A DNA stretch of 64,000 bases from Thalassotalea crassostreae (GCF_001831495.1 NZ_CP017689.1:2542001-2606000); one strand, 5' to 3'; positions 10,120-20,155 are shown, counted from the first letter of the stretch. Notes: generated from the sequence alone by a model not told the origin. Numbers and translations are program-made.

Positions 10120-10560
10120 TTAAGAAATAAAAACCTGAGAATTGTTAGTACTTTTAGCTAAGAAACTCCCAGCACCAACGATAGTTTTTTCAGCGACTGT
10201 AATATCGCCTATCACAACGGCATTACAATATATGACAACATCATTCTCAATAATTGGATAACCGTCTATATCCATAGATTTACGACCAATAGTAACATTT
10301 TGATATATAACAACTCGTTCGCCAAGTGTTACACCAGCACCTATTACAATACCTATTGGGTGAGGAAACTTTATATTTTTAGATAGGTTCGCTTGACAAG
10401 AAATTGCACATCCATAGTTAGACATTATCCAACCTTCAATAAAAAATGCGCACCTTTTAAAGCCTCTGATAAATAAGTTATTAGACATTTTTTGCCAAAA
10501 TAAAATTTTTTCAGATTGAAATATAAAAGGGAAAATAATTTTTATAAAGTTTTTCATCAT
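10120..10560 (-). CDS. Hexapeptide acetyltransferase, serine acetyltransferase-like
   Basis: A 146-residue left-handed beta-helix protein likely to O-acetylate a sugar from acetyl-CoA. Hexapeptide repeats are visible from about residue 60: IGIVIGAGVTLGERVVIYQNVTIG, then IIENDVVIYCNAVVIGDITVAEKTIVGAGS. The family usually ends with a VVGNPAK block, which here is replaced by NNSQVFIS, so the C-terminus is short or divergent. It overlaps the next acetyltransferase gene by four bases (ATGA) and is clearly its relative. The N-terminal 50 residues are hydrophobic and basic, perhaps membrane-associating. Confidence 0.78.
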   Translation of the reverse strand: MMKNFIKIIFPFIFQSEKILFWQKMSNNLFIRGFKRCAFFIEGWIMSNYGCAISCQANLSKNIKFPHPIGIVIGAGVTLGERVVIYQNVTIGRKSMDIDGYPIIENDVVIYCNAVVIGDITVAEKTIVGAGSFLAKSTNNSQVFIS

Positions 10561-10982
10561 TTTTCAACCTGTCGAGCAGGATTCCCTACAACGGTTGTAC
10601 CTTCGACGACATCTTTTAAAACAACTGAACTTGCCCCAATTCTAGCCCCATCACCAACAATTACATTTCCTAAAATGCACGCTCCGGCACCAATATAAAC
10701 CCCCTTACCTATTTTTGGAGTACCGTGTTGCTCTCTTCCCCCGATCGTGACATTTTGATAAATAACGGTATTTTCACCTACTTGTAAATTATCATGGAGC
10801 ACAATACCTAGACCGCCATGTTTCAACTCTACACCACATCCCAAGTAACAACTTGCTGGTATTTCAGCCGAAAATAATAAGCGAAGAACTCTAGTCAAAA
10901 CTCTTGCTATACCTTTATAATCTTTTCGATAAAAATAATTAGCCAACCTATACAGCCTAATTACGCTAGATTCTTTTTTCAC
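10557..10982 (-). CDS. Serine acetyltransferase-like sugar O-acetyltransferase
   Basis: A 141-residue hexapeptide-repeat protein with IVLHDNLQVGENTVIYQNVTIGG, GKGVYIGAGACILGNVIVGDGARIGASSVVL and the complete family ending VEGTTVVGNPARQV. These are the marks of LbH-SAT proteins, which in polysaccharide loci such as WcaB/EpsB-like genes acetylate sugars and do not make cysteine. It overlaps the flippase gene end by 17 bases and its own end overlaps the next acetyltransferase. Tandem related acetyltransferases suggest two acetylation positions or a recent duplication. Confidence 0.85.
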   Translation of the reverse strand: MKKESSVIRLYRLANYFYRKDYKGIARVLTRVLRLLFSAEIPASCYLGCGVELKHGGLGIVLHDNLQVGENTVIYQNVTIGGREQHGTPKIGKGVYIGAGACILGNVIVGDGARIGASSVVLKDVVEGTTVVGNPARQVEK

Positions 10983-12381
10983 TTCTACCTCTATTTACCC
11001 AAAGTACATCTATTAGAAGTTGCCCTAAAGATTTTTGATTTAACTTTGCTACTTTTATGGGCCATTTCCAGCCATTATATAGCAATAAAATAGCTATTTG
11101 ATTCAATAAAATAACTGTTACTGAAATCTCGATACAAAAACTCTCTAGAAATATTAATATGGGAAGTAGCAGAGCATTTAAGATGTATGCTTTCACCATA
11201 GGATATTCATTGCCCAATATTATATAGTTCACACACAAAAGTTGAAAACTATATAAAGAAGTGTAAATTAAACCCAGAATAATATCCCAAGTATTTAACA
11301 TAGTTGTTTGCGAGCCTAACAAATGTAATATGCTAGGCCCTAAAAACACTAAGCACACTCCACCTACTGACAAAAGATAAAACTGAATAGCTAATGCCTT
11401 ACAAAAATATTCGTATAATTCGTGAGACTTATTTTGAGCTTTAAAATTGATTAGTTTAGGTAAGACGGTATTATAATAAACATGACCTAATACTGAAATG
11501 ACACCAATAGCTTGCATTGTAAGGCCAAAGCTTGATGAGACCAAAAGGCCAGTATAAATCGTTACATAAAGAAGTGATATTTTATCAATTAAAAAATTCG
11601 AAACAGAAATAAGTCCTTGCTTTACCATTCCAACATATGAATTTTTAAACGACTCCTTGGAGTCTGCCATTGAAGACATCCCGAGCAAATCTTCAAAACC
11701 AATTATATTGGCAGCTAAGTGTTTTTTGAAATACAATACGCTACATAATCTAGCTACTAAAACCGAAACTAAATAAGCAAAACAAATAGCAAAGAGGCCT
11801 CCTCCTGCTAACAACCCTAAAACGCTAATTATTAACTGTAATAATTTTGAAAGTATATTAACTTTGTAATAACTTTCTACAGTTCCAGTGCCTTTTAACA
11901 GAGGAGTCCAATACATAAAATACATATGTATCGAAATAGCCAACAAATAAGTTATCCAAGAAGCACTTATTTTTGAAAATTCCGCCTCATCACCAATTAC
12001 GTAATTCAAGTACCAAGAACCACCAATACCAAGCACCACGAAACCAAAGCTGGCTATTAGTGCATATATTCTACGACTAATTCTGATTATATTGGATAAT
12101 AAAAATTTATTAACAAGACCGTTTGACACACCTGCCAAACCTTTAGATTTTAGAGTATCAGCACCGGCCCATGCATAGCCTACATTTCGAGTTATAGTGG
12201 TTGAAAAGCCAAAATCAAGGAGGAGAACCAAGCCAAAGAGCATCGTAAAGTTATACCAGACCCCAAGAACTTCACTAGGTAAATAATATAGTATAAATGG
12301 TAAGAGAATTAGATTTAGCCCCGAATGTAAAAGCTGGCTAATTACACCTAGAGTATAAACTTTATTTTTAAATTTTCGCAC
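10966..12381 (-). CDS. wzx: Polysaccharide flippase (Wzx, MOP superfamily)
   Basis: A 471-residue inner-membrane protein with about twelve hydrophobic segments, expected to flip the undecaprenyl-linked repeat unit to the periplasm. The N-terminal LILLPFILYYLPSEVLGVWYNFTMLFGLVLLLDFGFSTTITRNVGYAWAG is typical of Wzx/RfbX proteins. Length fits the family. It lies ten bases upstream of nothing else unusual: the glycosyltransferase gene at 12391 precedes it in the same operon and the acetyltransferase overlaps its 3' end. Specificity for the repeat unit cannot be read. Confidence 0.88.
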   Translation of the reverse strand: MRKFKNKVYTLGVISQLLHSGLNLILLPFILYYLPSEVLGVWYNFTMLFGLVLLLDFGFSTTITRNVGYAWAGADTLKSKGLAGVSNGLVNKFLLSNIIRISRRIYALIASFGFVVLGIGGSWYLNYVIGDEAEFSKISASWITYLLAISIHMYFMYWTPLLKGTGTVESYYKVNILSKLLQLIISVLGLLAGGGLFAICFAYLVSVLVARLCSVLYFKKHLAANIIGFEDLLGMSSMADSKESFKNSYVGMVKQGLISVSNFLIDKISLLYVTIYTGLLVSSSFGLTMQAIGVISVLGHVYYNTVLPKLINFKAQNKSHELYEYFCKALAIQFYLLSVGGVCLVFLGPSILHLLGSQTTMLNTWDIILGLIYTSLYSFQLLCVNYIILGNEYPMVKAYILNALLLPILIFLESFCIEISVTVILLNQIAILLLYNGWKWPIKVAKLNQKSLGQLLIDVLWVNRGRSEKRI

Positions 12382-12390
12382 AATAAGACG

Positions 12391-13539
12391 TTAATATCCG
12401 ACGGTTTCTAATACTTTACGCATTTCATTTCCCCAAGATAAATGCTCACTTGCAAAATTCCTAATCTGCTCTTGATTTAGATTTAGTTTTTCATAAAAGT
12501 CAACTACACTCTTAATATCGATTGGCGAATCGTCGAACGGAACCTTGAATATAAAAGTTGGTTCATGTTTTTCTATTGCGTCATCTTTTTCACTAAAAAT
12601 GAATGGTAAACCTCTAGCGCAATATTCTCTATTTTTCAAAGAGTTTAATGAAAGAACCCCTTTTCTATGTACACCTAAACACCCTACTGCAAGATCAGAA
12701 GTAGCAAATACTTCTTCTAATTTTTCTCCTTCGAGATAACCATGAATATTTACATACTTTTCCAATCTATGCTTTTCTATAATACCTTGGATACCGAGAG
12801 AATCAGCAATAGGACCAACTAAATGGATATTAACTGTAATATTTGGGTTATTAGAAACATAAAGAGATAAGCCTTCGAGCAATCTATCTATACCATGAAA
12901 TATATTGAAGTTAGCTACGGAAATTAAGTTTAATTGAGAATTGACTTTCTTTGGGGACTCCTGAAAATTAAACTGCTCTAAAGAGATTGCATTATTTATA
13001 TTTAAATATTTGCTCCCTAAAGTTAAGGACGAACCAACGACAACAATTTTATCAACTCTGTTTTCCAAATGTTTAAAAAGCAACCTGTCGATTATATAAA
13101 ACAAGTATTTTTTTTCTGATAGCAACTCTTTTTCCCATGGGTAAGTCGGATATTCATATATAATTTTTGTATTAGTAAAGGATTTCCGCAGGTTGCTCAA
13201 TAAATTTAACAATGCAAATGTGATCGGGATAATTCGTCTTATATAAATTAGATCTGGAGCTATTTTTTTTATTCTATCAAAACAAATTCTAGTAAATTTA
13301 CTAAAAAGCCTAAATTCATCAATTATGTTTTTTTTATCAAAAATTCGATTTTGATATGAAAATAGTGTTGTTTTTTCACCTGTTTTAAAATTGTATTGTA
13401 CAACATCATTACCACTTACAGTTATCAAATAACATAAGTTGTCTCCAGTATTTAACGCCTCACATTGGCCATGGATTTTTTTTCTATAGCCACTTAATCT
13501 TTTTTCGTCAAGAAATGATATGTATACTGATTTCGTCAT
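12391..13539 (-). CDS. Glycosyltransferase, GT-B type
   Basis: A 382-residue GT-B type protein. The N-terminal part has SFLDEKRLSGYRKKIHGQCEAL, the middle has LIYIRRIIPITFALLNLLSNL and a KIIYEYPTYPWEKE acceptor-side motif. The C-terminal donor domain has LISVANFNIFHGIDRLLEGL, then FATSDLAVGCLGVHRKGVLSLNSLKNREYCARGLPFIFSE. This C-terminal arrangement is seen in divergent GT4-like transferases from capsule loci. It follows the UDP-sugar dehydrogenase gene by 25 bases. Donor and acceptor are unknown. Confidence 0.78.
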   Translation of the reverse strand: MTKSVYISFLDEKRLSGYRKKIHGQCEALNTGDNLCYLITVSGNDVVQYNFKTGEKTTLFSYQNRIFDKKNIIDEFRLFSKFTRICFDRIKKIAPDLIYIRRIIPITFALLNLLSNLRKSFTNTKIIYEYPTYPWEKELLSEKKYLFYIIDRLLFKHLENRVDKIVVVGSSLTLGSKYLNINNAISLEQFNFQESPKKVNSQLNLISVANFNIFHGIDRLLEGLSLYVSNNPNITVNIHLVGPIADSLGIQGIIEKHRLEKYVNIHGYLEGEKLEEVFATSDLAVGCLGVHRKGVLSLNSLKNREYCARGLPFIFSEKDDAIEKHEPTFIFKVPFDDSPIDIKSVVDFYEKLNLNQEQIRNFASEHLSWGNEMRKVLETVGY

Positions 13540-13563
13540 TGCTATTTCACAACCTCTGTTCTT

Positions 13564-14844
13564 TTAAAGCCTAATATCAACTTCATCTTTCGGCAAAACG
13601 TACTTAAGATCATAAATAACATGATTTGATTTAACCCAATTTAATAATTCTTTTCTGGTCAAGGATTTAAATTGATCATGGGCTACAGCTAGAATAACTG
13701 CATCATACTTTTCTTTTGGTTTTGATTTTAATATATCGATAGCATAATCAGATTTTGCTTCCTCTACAGAACACCACGGATCAAAGATATCGACATTCAT
13801 ATTATAGCTTTTAGCTTCCTCTACTATGTCTATTACTTTAGTATTTCTAATATCCGGACAATTTTCTTTAAATGTAAAACCTAGAATTAAAACCTTAGCA
13901 TCTATAACATGTATCTTTTTATTAATTAATGATTTTACTAATTGTGATACGACAAAAGTTCCCATCCCATCATTAATTCTACGTCCAGATAAAATTATAT
14001 CAGGTATATATCCGACTGATTGAGATTTATGAGTTAAATAATAAGGATCAACGCCTATGCAATGGCCTCCGACCAATCCTGGTCTAAATGGTAAGAAATT
14101 CCATTTAGTGCCCGCAGCCTCTAATACTTCCAAAGTATCTATTTTCAATGTATTAAATATAATTGCTAGCTCATTTATAAGGGCAATATTCAAATCTCTT
14201 TGGGTATTCTCTATTACTTTTGACGCCTCTGCTACTTTAATACTAGGTGCTTTATGCGTGCCCGCTTTAATAATACTCAGGTATAAAGAATCAACAAAAT
14301 TAGCTACTTCTTCTGTAGAACCTGATGTCACTTTCATTATGTTAGTAACACGATGTTCTTTGTCACCAGGATTGATGCGTTCAGGAGAATAACCAGCAAA
14401 AAAATCTTTATTAAAAACTAGTCCTGATATTTTTTCGATGACAGGAATACAATCTTCTTCAGTTGCGCCAGGATATACGGTGGATTCGTATACAACGATA
14501 TCTCCTGTACTAACTACCTGTCCCAACATCTCACTTGCTTTTACTAAAGGAGTAAGATCTGGTTTTTTATGCTTATCTATAGGTGTAGGCACAGTAACTA
14601 TATATACATTACACTCTTTTAGGTCATCAACATTTGCCGAGTATGAAATAAACTTAGATTCGGCTAACTCGTCTTCGCTGCATTCAAGTGTTGAATCCTT
14701 ACCAGAATTTAATTCGGCAATTCGTTCTTCATTAATATCAAAGCCTAGTGTTGGCATTTTTTTACCGAACTCTACTGCTAATGGCAAGCCCACATAGCCT
14801 TGACCAATAACTGCAATTTTTACATTATCTAATGACATACTCAT
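13564..14844 (-). CDS. tviB: UDP-N-acetylhexosamine 6-dehydrogenase (TviB/WbpO type)
   Basis: A 426-residue nucleotide-sugar dehydrogenase, likely converting UDP-GalNAc or UDP-GlcNAc to the uronic acid with two NAD+. It shows GQGYVGLP (14-21), [41 protein letters not shown], and the catalytic Cys in [12 protein letters not shown] (C262). The IDKHKKPDL and PGDKEHRV forms separate it from glucose-specific Ugd and fit the TviB/WbpO group. It is the first gene downstream of a 343-base spacer after wzc. No matching 4-epimerase (TviC) is adjacent. The choice of hexosamine is not decided by the sequence. Confidence 0.88.
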   Translation of the reverse strand: MSMSLDNVKIAVIGQGYVGLPLAVEFGKKMPTLGFDINEERIAELNSGKDSTLECSEDELAESKFISYSANVDDLKECNVYIVTVPTPIDKHKKPDLTPLVKASEMLGQVVSTGDIVVYESTVYPGATEEDCIPVIEKISGLVFNKDFFAGYSPERINPGDKEHRVTNIMKVTSGSTEEVANFVDSLYLSIIKAGTHKAPSIKVAEASKVIENTQRDLNIALINELAIIFNTLKIDTLEVLEAAGTKWNFLPFRPGLVGGHCIGVDPYYLTHKSQSVGYIPDIILSGRRINDGMGTFVVSQLVKSLINKKIHVIDAKVLILGFTFKENCPDIRNTKVIDIVEEAKSYNMNVDIFDPWCSVEEAKSDYAIDILKSKPKEKYDAVILAVAHDQFKSLTRKELLNWVKSNHVIYDLKYVLPKDEVDIRL

Positions 14845-15187
14845 AAGATGTTCCTATTTCTTATCTGCAATTTTGGATCATTCGTGCAAATCCAATGTTC
14901 AATTTTGTTAAATTTATCTAAGTCGAACATGAAAGAATTCATGTCGATTGGTCAGTGTTTTTAAGCGTGTTTCACACTTTTTTGTTCGGTTTAGTCAGTT
15001 TATTTTATTCCTTCAGAGTCACATTGTGACTGAAGGAGGTCCCACATCTCGCTAGTGCTCGTGATGGGATGACGGTGCTCTTTTATTAGTTTAGCTTTTT
15101 ATCCCAGCAGGTTACTCTATTGGGATAGATTCCCGTATTCACGGGAATGACGAACATTTGTAATGACGCCCCTAGTAAGAATACTAC
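14845..15187. other. Intergenic spacer with REP-like inverted repeats
   Basis: No gene fits here. It contains an imperfect inverted repeat around 15010-15037 (CCTTCAGAGTCACA with TGTGACTGAAGG), a TCCCACATC...GATGGGATGACG block near 15041-15075, and CCCGTATTCACGGGAATGACG near 15133-15154. The last belongs to the GGGAATGACG repeat family also present near 19300-19366 and 36655-36677. The spacer separates wzc from the biosynthetic genes. It may hold an internal promoter, but I see no convincing hexamers. Confidence 0.6.
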
Positions 15188-17428
15188 TTACTTGTATTCG
15201 TACCCGTAGTTGTAATAACCATAATCACTGTTGCGTTTTTCAACGGCGTTGAATATCAAGCCTTTGATTTCTACGCCGTTTAAATCGAAACGGTTTGCGC
15301 CAGTAATGATTTCTTTTAATGGGCTCATGTCGTACCTGGCTAGCATTAATGTGGTGCCAGCTTGGTTACCGATAATTGCCGCATCGGTTACCGCAAGAAT
15401 TGGCGGCGTATCGATAACCACTAAATCGTAGTCTTTTGAGGCTTGCTCAATAAATTTAGTAAAGTTCTCGCTCATTAATAGCTCACTTGGGTTTGGCGGT
15501 ATTTGACCACGGGTAACCAGGTGTAAATTCTCCACTGCCGTTTCTTTAATCACTTCACTGTAATTGATATCGCCAATGAGTAGATCGGATAAACCATTTT
15601 CGAATTTTTGATTAAATATTTTTTGGATATAGCCTTTGCGCATATCGCCATCAATCACGAGTACCTTTTGACCTGATTGTGCAATAACGGCGGCAAGGTT
15701 TGATGAAACAAATGATTTACCTACTTCCGGGCTTGCGCCCGAGATCATCACTACATTGTTTTTCGCTTCTAGCATGGCAAAGTGTAATGAGGTTCGAAGG
15801 CTTCGAATGGCTTCGACTGCCATATCGCTTGGATTAACAAGGGCCAGCAAATCATTGGCTTGTTTTCGTCGTCTATTACTGCTAACTTTATCTTTAAGTT
15901 TATTTACTTGGGTACGTCTAACGTGCTCTTCCGATAAAGGAATAGTCGCATACACAGTTAAACCAACGTCTTCAAATTCTTGAGGGTTGGTTACGCCGCG
16001 ATGAAATGCCGCTTTTAGTATGACAAATGCCACCGCTAAGAAACCACCAAGCATAGTGATAATAACGACAATCAGTGCTTTTTTAGGTTTGATTGGGAAA
16101 CGTCCTACTTCGGCTCTATCAACAATATTGATATTGCCAACGGTAGAGGCTTTCACTACATTAAGCTCTTGTACCTTGTTAAGAAGCGCTAAATAGATTT
16201 GTTGGTTTACTTCAACATCACGCGCCATGCGAAGTATCTCTTGTTGGGCTTTTGGTAATGTTTTAATAGAATCGTTTAAACGTTGTTTTTGCGCTTCTAA
16301 ATCACTTTTTTTGGCAAGCAAACTGACATAACGAGGATGCTCTTTCGTATATTTTTGCGCAATATCAACTTCGATAAACGACAATTCATGAATTTTGGTA
16401 TCAAGCTCTACTAATTGATCTAATACCGATTCAGTTTCTAAGGTTAGATCAACAGAATCATTTTCTAAGCGATATTGATTAAGCGCTTCTTCCGCCGACA
16501 TTTGTTGTTGATCAACTTTAGGCAGCTCTTGATTTAAAAACTCAATCGACTTTTCGACTTCTTGGCTCATGCGTTGCACGTTTTGAAGTAAGAAACCGTC
16601 AGCAATGGTGTCGAGCACTTTTTTAATCTTAGCTCTGTCTTCGCCTTCTAAGGCAAGAGTTAACACGCCAGTATCTTTGCCTTGCCCTTGTTCTTGCACA
16701 GAGCGTTTAAGCTCGGCGACAACATCTTCGCGGTACCTGCGGCCAACGATAAAGGCGGTGCCTTGTTCAGCTTTTAACTCGCTAATTAACAGTTCAATAT
16801 CACCAGAAGAGTCTTTCGCGACTTCACCGACTTTGCCGCTTAGGATTGTTTGTTCATTACGCTCTAGCGTGTAGCTATTCTTACCTTGATAGATAAGATT
16901 AAACATTACGCCACGATATTTGTCGCTAATGCGCATTTTGCTCACACGAATACTTTCGCCGCCCCATGCATAATCATCTGATAAAAATATTGAATACCAC
17001 GGACTATTAAATTCATTGCCGAAATGACGACGAGCAGCCATTTTACCTAACTTGCCAAAATACTTCGGTTTTGCCACCCAATCTAAATTCAGCTCCTCAA
17101 CTGCATATCCCATTACTTTGCGAGATTTTAATAAAACAAGTTCTGTTTCGGCATCGTTATTACCAGCGCCAAATACTTCTTCAAAGTCTCCAAGCCCAGG
17201 CACTGCAGAAGATTTTTTCTCAATTTGAATTAACGCATCAGCTTTGTATATTGGTGTTTGCAATAAGGCAAAGATAATACCGGCAACAGCAAATACGCTA
17301 GTTATCGTTGCGATTAAAAACTTACTTTCCAGTAATAGATTAAAATATCGTGCGAAATCGATATCATCAGCGTTATCAACGTCGTTATTGTTTTTTTGAA
17401 ATTTTGATGCTTTTAACTGTTCTGTCAT
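15188..17428 (-). CDS. wzc: Polysaccharide co-polymerase tyrosine autokinase
   Basis: An inner-membrane PCP-2a protein of 746 residues that sets chain length and, through cycles of tyrosine phosphorylation, drives export with Wza. It has an N-terminal Wzz-type region with a membrane segment near residues 33-57, a coiled-coil periplasmic middle, a second membrane segment near 440-470, and a cytosolic BY-kinase. The kinase shows Walker A' GASPEVGKSF (about residue 560), VLVIDGDMRKG, LVVIDTPPIL and a Tyr-rich tail (YGYYNYGYEYK). Wzb and Wza lie directly upstream in the operon. Confidence 0.95.
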   Translation of the reverse strand: MTEQLKASKFQKNNNDVDNADDIDFARYFNLLLESKFLIATITSVFAVAGIIFALLQTPIYKADALIQIEKKSSAVPGLGDFEEVFGAGNNDAETELVLLKSRKVMGYAVEELNLDWVAKPKYFGKLGKMAARRHFGNEFNSPWYSIFLSDDYAWGGESIRVSKMRISDKYRGVMFNLIYQGKNSYTLERNEQTILSGKVGEVAKDSSGDIELLISELKAEQGTAFIVGRRYREDVVAELKRSVQEQGQGKDTGVLTLALEGEDRAKIKKVLDTIADGFLLQNVQRMSQEVEKSIEFLNQELPKVDQQQMSAEEALNQYRLENDSVDLTLETESVLDQLVELDTKIHELSFIEVDIAQKYTKEHPRYVSLLAKKSDLEAQKQRLNDSIKTLPKAQQEILRMARDVEVNQQIYLALLNKVQELNVVKASTVGNINIVDRAEVGRFPIKPKKALIVVIITMLGGFLAVAFVILKAAFHRGVTNPQEFEDVGLTVYATIPLSEEHVRRTQVNKLKDKVSSNRRRKQANDLLALVNPSDMAVEAIRSLRTSLHFAMLEAKNNVVMISGASPEVGKSFVSSNLAAVIAQSGQKVLVIDGDMRKGYIQKIFNQKFENGLSDLLIGDINYSEVIKETAVENLHLVTRGQIPPNPSELLMSENFTKFIEQASKDYDLVVIDTPPILAVTDAAIIGNQAGTTLMLARYDMSPLKEIITGANRFDLNGVEIKGLIFNAVEKRNSDYGYYNYGYEYK

Positions 17429-17480
17429 AGTTTTAAATTCTAATATTCTTTGTTATTTCCCGAATTAACTCAGGATGGCG

Positions 17481-17915
17481 CTAACGCGCGAGTTTGTCTG
17501 CCCATAATTGGCAGTTATGTTCTATTTGTATAAATGATTGTTGAAATGCATCGATACTCTTTTTGTAAGGATCGGGGATTTCTTCATCATTGTTCCATTT
17601 GCCTAACAGCATAATTTTGCCGCTGGCCGATGGGTATTTGTTCATTAACGATTGTTGATGCTTTTTTTCCATCACCAAAATTAAATCGGCATCGATGATC
17701 ATTTGATTGTCGATTTGTCTTGCTTGATGATCAGCGTCGTTATAGCTGTGTTGTTTTAATATCTGCGCCGCATTATGTTCGATTTCATGGTTTACCATGG
17801 CACCTAAGCCAGCACTGCTAATATTTTTATTCGGCAATTTGGCTTTCAATATGCGTTCTGCGCTTGGGCTGCGGCAGATGTTTCCAATGCATACGGTTAA
17901 GATATTATTAAACAT
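17481..17915 (-). CDS. wzb: Low-molecular-weight protein-tyrosine phosphatase
   Basis: Removes phosphate from the Wzc tyrosine tail, resetting the assembly cycle. The 144 residues begin with the P-loop signature CIGNICRSPSAER (catalytic C9, R15), and the general acid Asp lies in EIPDPYKKS near residue 113-118. Length and motifs are complete for the Wzb group. It lies between wza (six bases upstream) and wzc (52 bases downstream), the canonical wza-wzb-wzc order. Confidence 0.95.
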   Translation of the reverse strand: MFNNILTVCIGNICRSPSAERILKAKLPNKNISSAGLGAMVNHEIEHNAAQILKQHSYNDADHQARQIDNQMIIDADLILVMEKKHQQSLMNKYPSASGKIMLLGKWNNDEEIPDPYKKSIDAFQQSFIQIEHNCQLWADKLAR

Positions 17916-17921
17916 GTGTGT

Positions 17922-19103
17922 TTATAAATCGTTTTCTAAATCGTTTAAGTCATCTAAGCCACGCACAGTTGGTAATAGTAGCGAGATAACTTTGTTCCAA
18001 CGAGCAATTGGCGCACTGGTAACGTACACTAAATCCATAGGTTGTAATCGAAACTGTGTTGCCAATATAAGAGCTGCAGCGTTAGATGCATCTAACTGGT
18101 AAACATCTGCAATTTTTTCCGGATCTTGGCTTGCACGTAAAATAAATATACCGCTAGCATCTGCGGTCATTTCATTGAAACCGCCGACGTTACCTAAAGC
18201 TTCTGCTAGTGTTAAACCACTGCGATGGATTGGCAGTGTTGATGCACGTTTTACTTCACCCATAACAAATACTTTGGTGGCATCGTTGCGCGGTACGTGA
18301 ATAATGTCATTGTGTCTAAGTAAACGGTTTTGGCTCATATCGCCTTTTTGATATAGGGCATATAAATCTAAACGTTCATCTTTTGAGTCGCGGGTTAAAA
18401 TAACACTGCGCCAATCCGCATCTTCTTTAATACCACCAGCGCCATTAATCGCATCTAACAAAGTTACTGGAATATTGCCAATTGGTACCACGGTTGGTTG
18501 CATTACCGCACCAGTAACGTAAGTGCGCTTTGCGCGATAAGCAGCAACTTTTACATCAATTTGTGGGTCTTCTAAATAACGTTTTAATTTTGCAGTAATG
18601 GCGTTACGTATGGTTGCAACGCTTTGGCCTGAAACATGTAACTGACCAATGAATGGGAAAAAGATATTACCATTGGCATCAACTAAGTTACCCATTTGTT
18701 CTGGATCGCGAAATTGACCCGCAGGAATTGTTAATTCAGGATGATCGTAAACAATGATATTTAACACATCACCAACATCAACAGTATAAGCATAATTTGC
18801 TAATTGCTTTTCTAATGTTGGGTTTTGACTTGCAGTAGGCTCTGTTTCTTTAATGCTGTTTAACACTTTTGGTGTGATTAAAATGGTATTTACTTCGGCT
18901 GTGATATCAAACTGCGAGTCTTCACAGTTGCCATCCGTTTGCTCACCATTAGTTTCTTCATTTTGTTGTTCACATAATTCTTGTTGCTCGCTCGCACTCA
19001 CCCCTTCAATGTGACCACCAGGGATGGTACAGGCGGTTAGGCTTATTAGACTCGTTGCGAAAATAAGAGATGTGATTAATTTTAGGTTTATATTAGTTTT
19101 CAT
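17922..19103 (-). CDS. wza: Outer-membrane polysaccharide export lipoprotein
   Basis: Forms the outer-membrane channel for the polymer. The 393 residues start with a lipoprotein signal peptide with lipobox SLTAC. A Poly_export domain follows (VDVGDVLNIIVYDHPELTIPAG... FFPFIGQLHVSGQSVATIRNAI), then SLBB-type segments (TYVTGAVMQPTVVPIGNIPVTLLDAINGAGG and FVMGEVKRASTLPIHRSGLTLAEALGNVGG). An acidic, polar linker occupies residues 35-70. It is the first structural gene after rfaH. A candidate ops site lies in the leader about 105 bases upstream. Confidence 0.95.
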   Translation of the reverse strand: MKTNINLKLITSLIFATSLISLTACTIPGGHIEGVSASEQQELCEQQNEETNGEQTDGNCEDSQFDITAEVNTILITPKVLNSIKETEPTASQNPTLEKQLANYAYTVDVGDVLNIIVYDHPELTIPAGQFRDPEQMGNLVDANGNIFFPFIGQLHVSGQSVATIRNAITAKLKRYLEDPQIDVKVAAYRAKRTYVTGAVMQPTVVPIGNIPVTLLDAINGAGGIKEDADWRSVILTRDSKDERLDLYALYQKGDMSQNRLLRHNDIIHVPRNDATKVFVMGEVKRASTLPIHRSGLTLAEALGNVGGFNEMTADASGIFILRASQDPEKIADVYQLDASNAAALILATQFRLQPMDLVYVTSAPIARWNKVISLLLPTVRGLDDLNDLENDL

Positions 19104-19481
19104 TTTTATGTCCGAGGTACGAGGCTCGATGGTTAATAAGTCGTACCATTTCGACTTTTTGTTATCGTTATTTAGTAAGTTAGCATACTCTAGTTTTAAT
19201 TTTTAGGTACGCTTCCGCCCATTGCTTTGGCTGCAAAAGGCATTGTTTTTCTAGTTGCTTGAGGTAATTAGTCTCAGCTTATTTTCTTCAGTTTCCCACC
19301 GTCGTGAGAATGACGAGGTCGAGTCCGTTGTTTTCTTCTTTAGATTCCCACCGTTGTGGGAATGACGAGGTGAAGATCATATTTTCTTATTACGTCGTCA
19401 GAGGATGAATCCTCTCTTACGTTAATTTTCCTCAAAATGGTTTATTTATTGAGGAGGTCCTGAAACAAGTTCAGGATGTCA
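19104..19481. other. Leader between rfaH and wza, with repeats
   Basis: No gene. Reading on the minus strand it holds, from rfaH towards wza, a CCTGAAC-type palindrome (TCCTGAAACAAGTTCAGGA around 19458-19478, the unit also arrayed at 46940-47260), two GGGAATGACG-family inverted repeats (about 19299-19318 and 19342-19366), and an ops-like site at 19208-19220. The layout is that of a long antiterminated leader. Confidence 0.6.
19208..19220 (-). promoter_or_regulatory. Candidate ops element for RfaH recruitment
   Basis: On the minus strand the sequence is GGGCGGAAGCGTAC. It differs at one base (A for T) from the enterobacterial ops core GGCGGTAGCGT that pauses RNA polymerase and loads RfaH. It lies on the nontranscribed strand of the wza leader, about 105 bases before the wza start, and the gene immediately upstream encodes an RfaH-like protein. 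Function is inferred from match, strand and position together. Confidence 0.55.
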
Positions 19482-20006
19482 CTAAAGTGCCACTTTTTCT
19501 ATTGCTTGGTTTTCTATTTTAATTTCGTTTTGCTGACCAAGCATTTTGATTAATAAAATACTGCGCTCTAAGCCATCTTTGTTTTGGTATATACCATCTA
19601 AGCCTTTAAACGGACCAGTTGTTATTTCTACCTTTTCACCTTGCGTATAATTTTCTAATTCGGCAACAGTTTTATCTGTATCTTCGCGCTCGATATCCGC
19701 TTTGATTTTATTGATCAAAAAACTGTCTATTATTGCCGGTGCAATACCAAACTTTACAAAACTGCCAACCCCTCTGGTTGAACGAATTGCATTAAAGTTT
19801 GCGGTGTCTTTGTCTAAATAAATGAACAAGTAATTAGGGAACAGCGGTTCAAGAGATACAGTTTTAACTTGATTGCGTTTTTTGAGCTTAGAGATTTTAG
19901 GCAGAAAGCAGTCATAACCTTGTTGACAAAGGTTATCAAAAGCACGTTGTTCTTCACGAGGTTTACTCGTTAAGACATACCAATTATGTGTTTCTGCAAA
20001 GGACAT
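19482..20006 (-). CDS. rfaH: RfaH-like transcription antiterminator (NusG paralogue)
   Basis: A 174-residue specialised NusG protein that binds RNA polymerase at ops sites and keeps long polysaccharide operons transcribed. The NGN domain opens HNWYVLTSKPREEQRAFDNLCQQGYDCFLPKISK and has EPLFPNYLFIYLD and RSTRGVGSFVKFG. The C-terminal KOW domain has YTQGEKVEITTGPFKGLDGIYQNKDGLERSILLIKMLGQ. It differs from housekeeping NusG by its length and by heading a capsule operon. A perfect -10 box lies about 150 bases upstream. Confidence 0.92.
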   Translation of the reverse strand: MSFAETHNWYVLTSKPREEQRAFDNLCQQGYDCFLPKISKLKKRNQVKTVSLEPLFPNYLFIYLDKDTANFNAIRSTRGVGSFVKFGIAPAIIDSFLINKIKADIEREDTDKTVAELENYTQGEKVEITTGPFKGLDGIYQNKDGLERSILLIKMLGQQNEIKIENQAIEKVAL

Positions 20007-20155
20007 TTTCGTTCCATGATTATTATAAAACCTAAGCGCAAATTAAATCTTTTAATCTTAGCTTAAGGGTGAGCATCTAATTGCTCTAAAGGCAATTTCA
20101 TGCTTACATTTTAACCGCTTTTAATCTCCGTAGAAGCGGCTAAAACAAGCCAACG

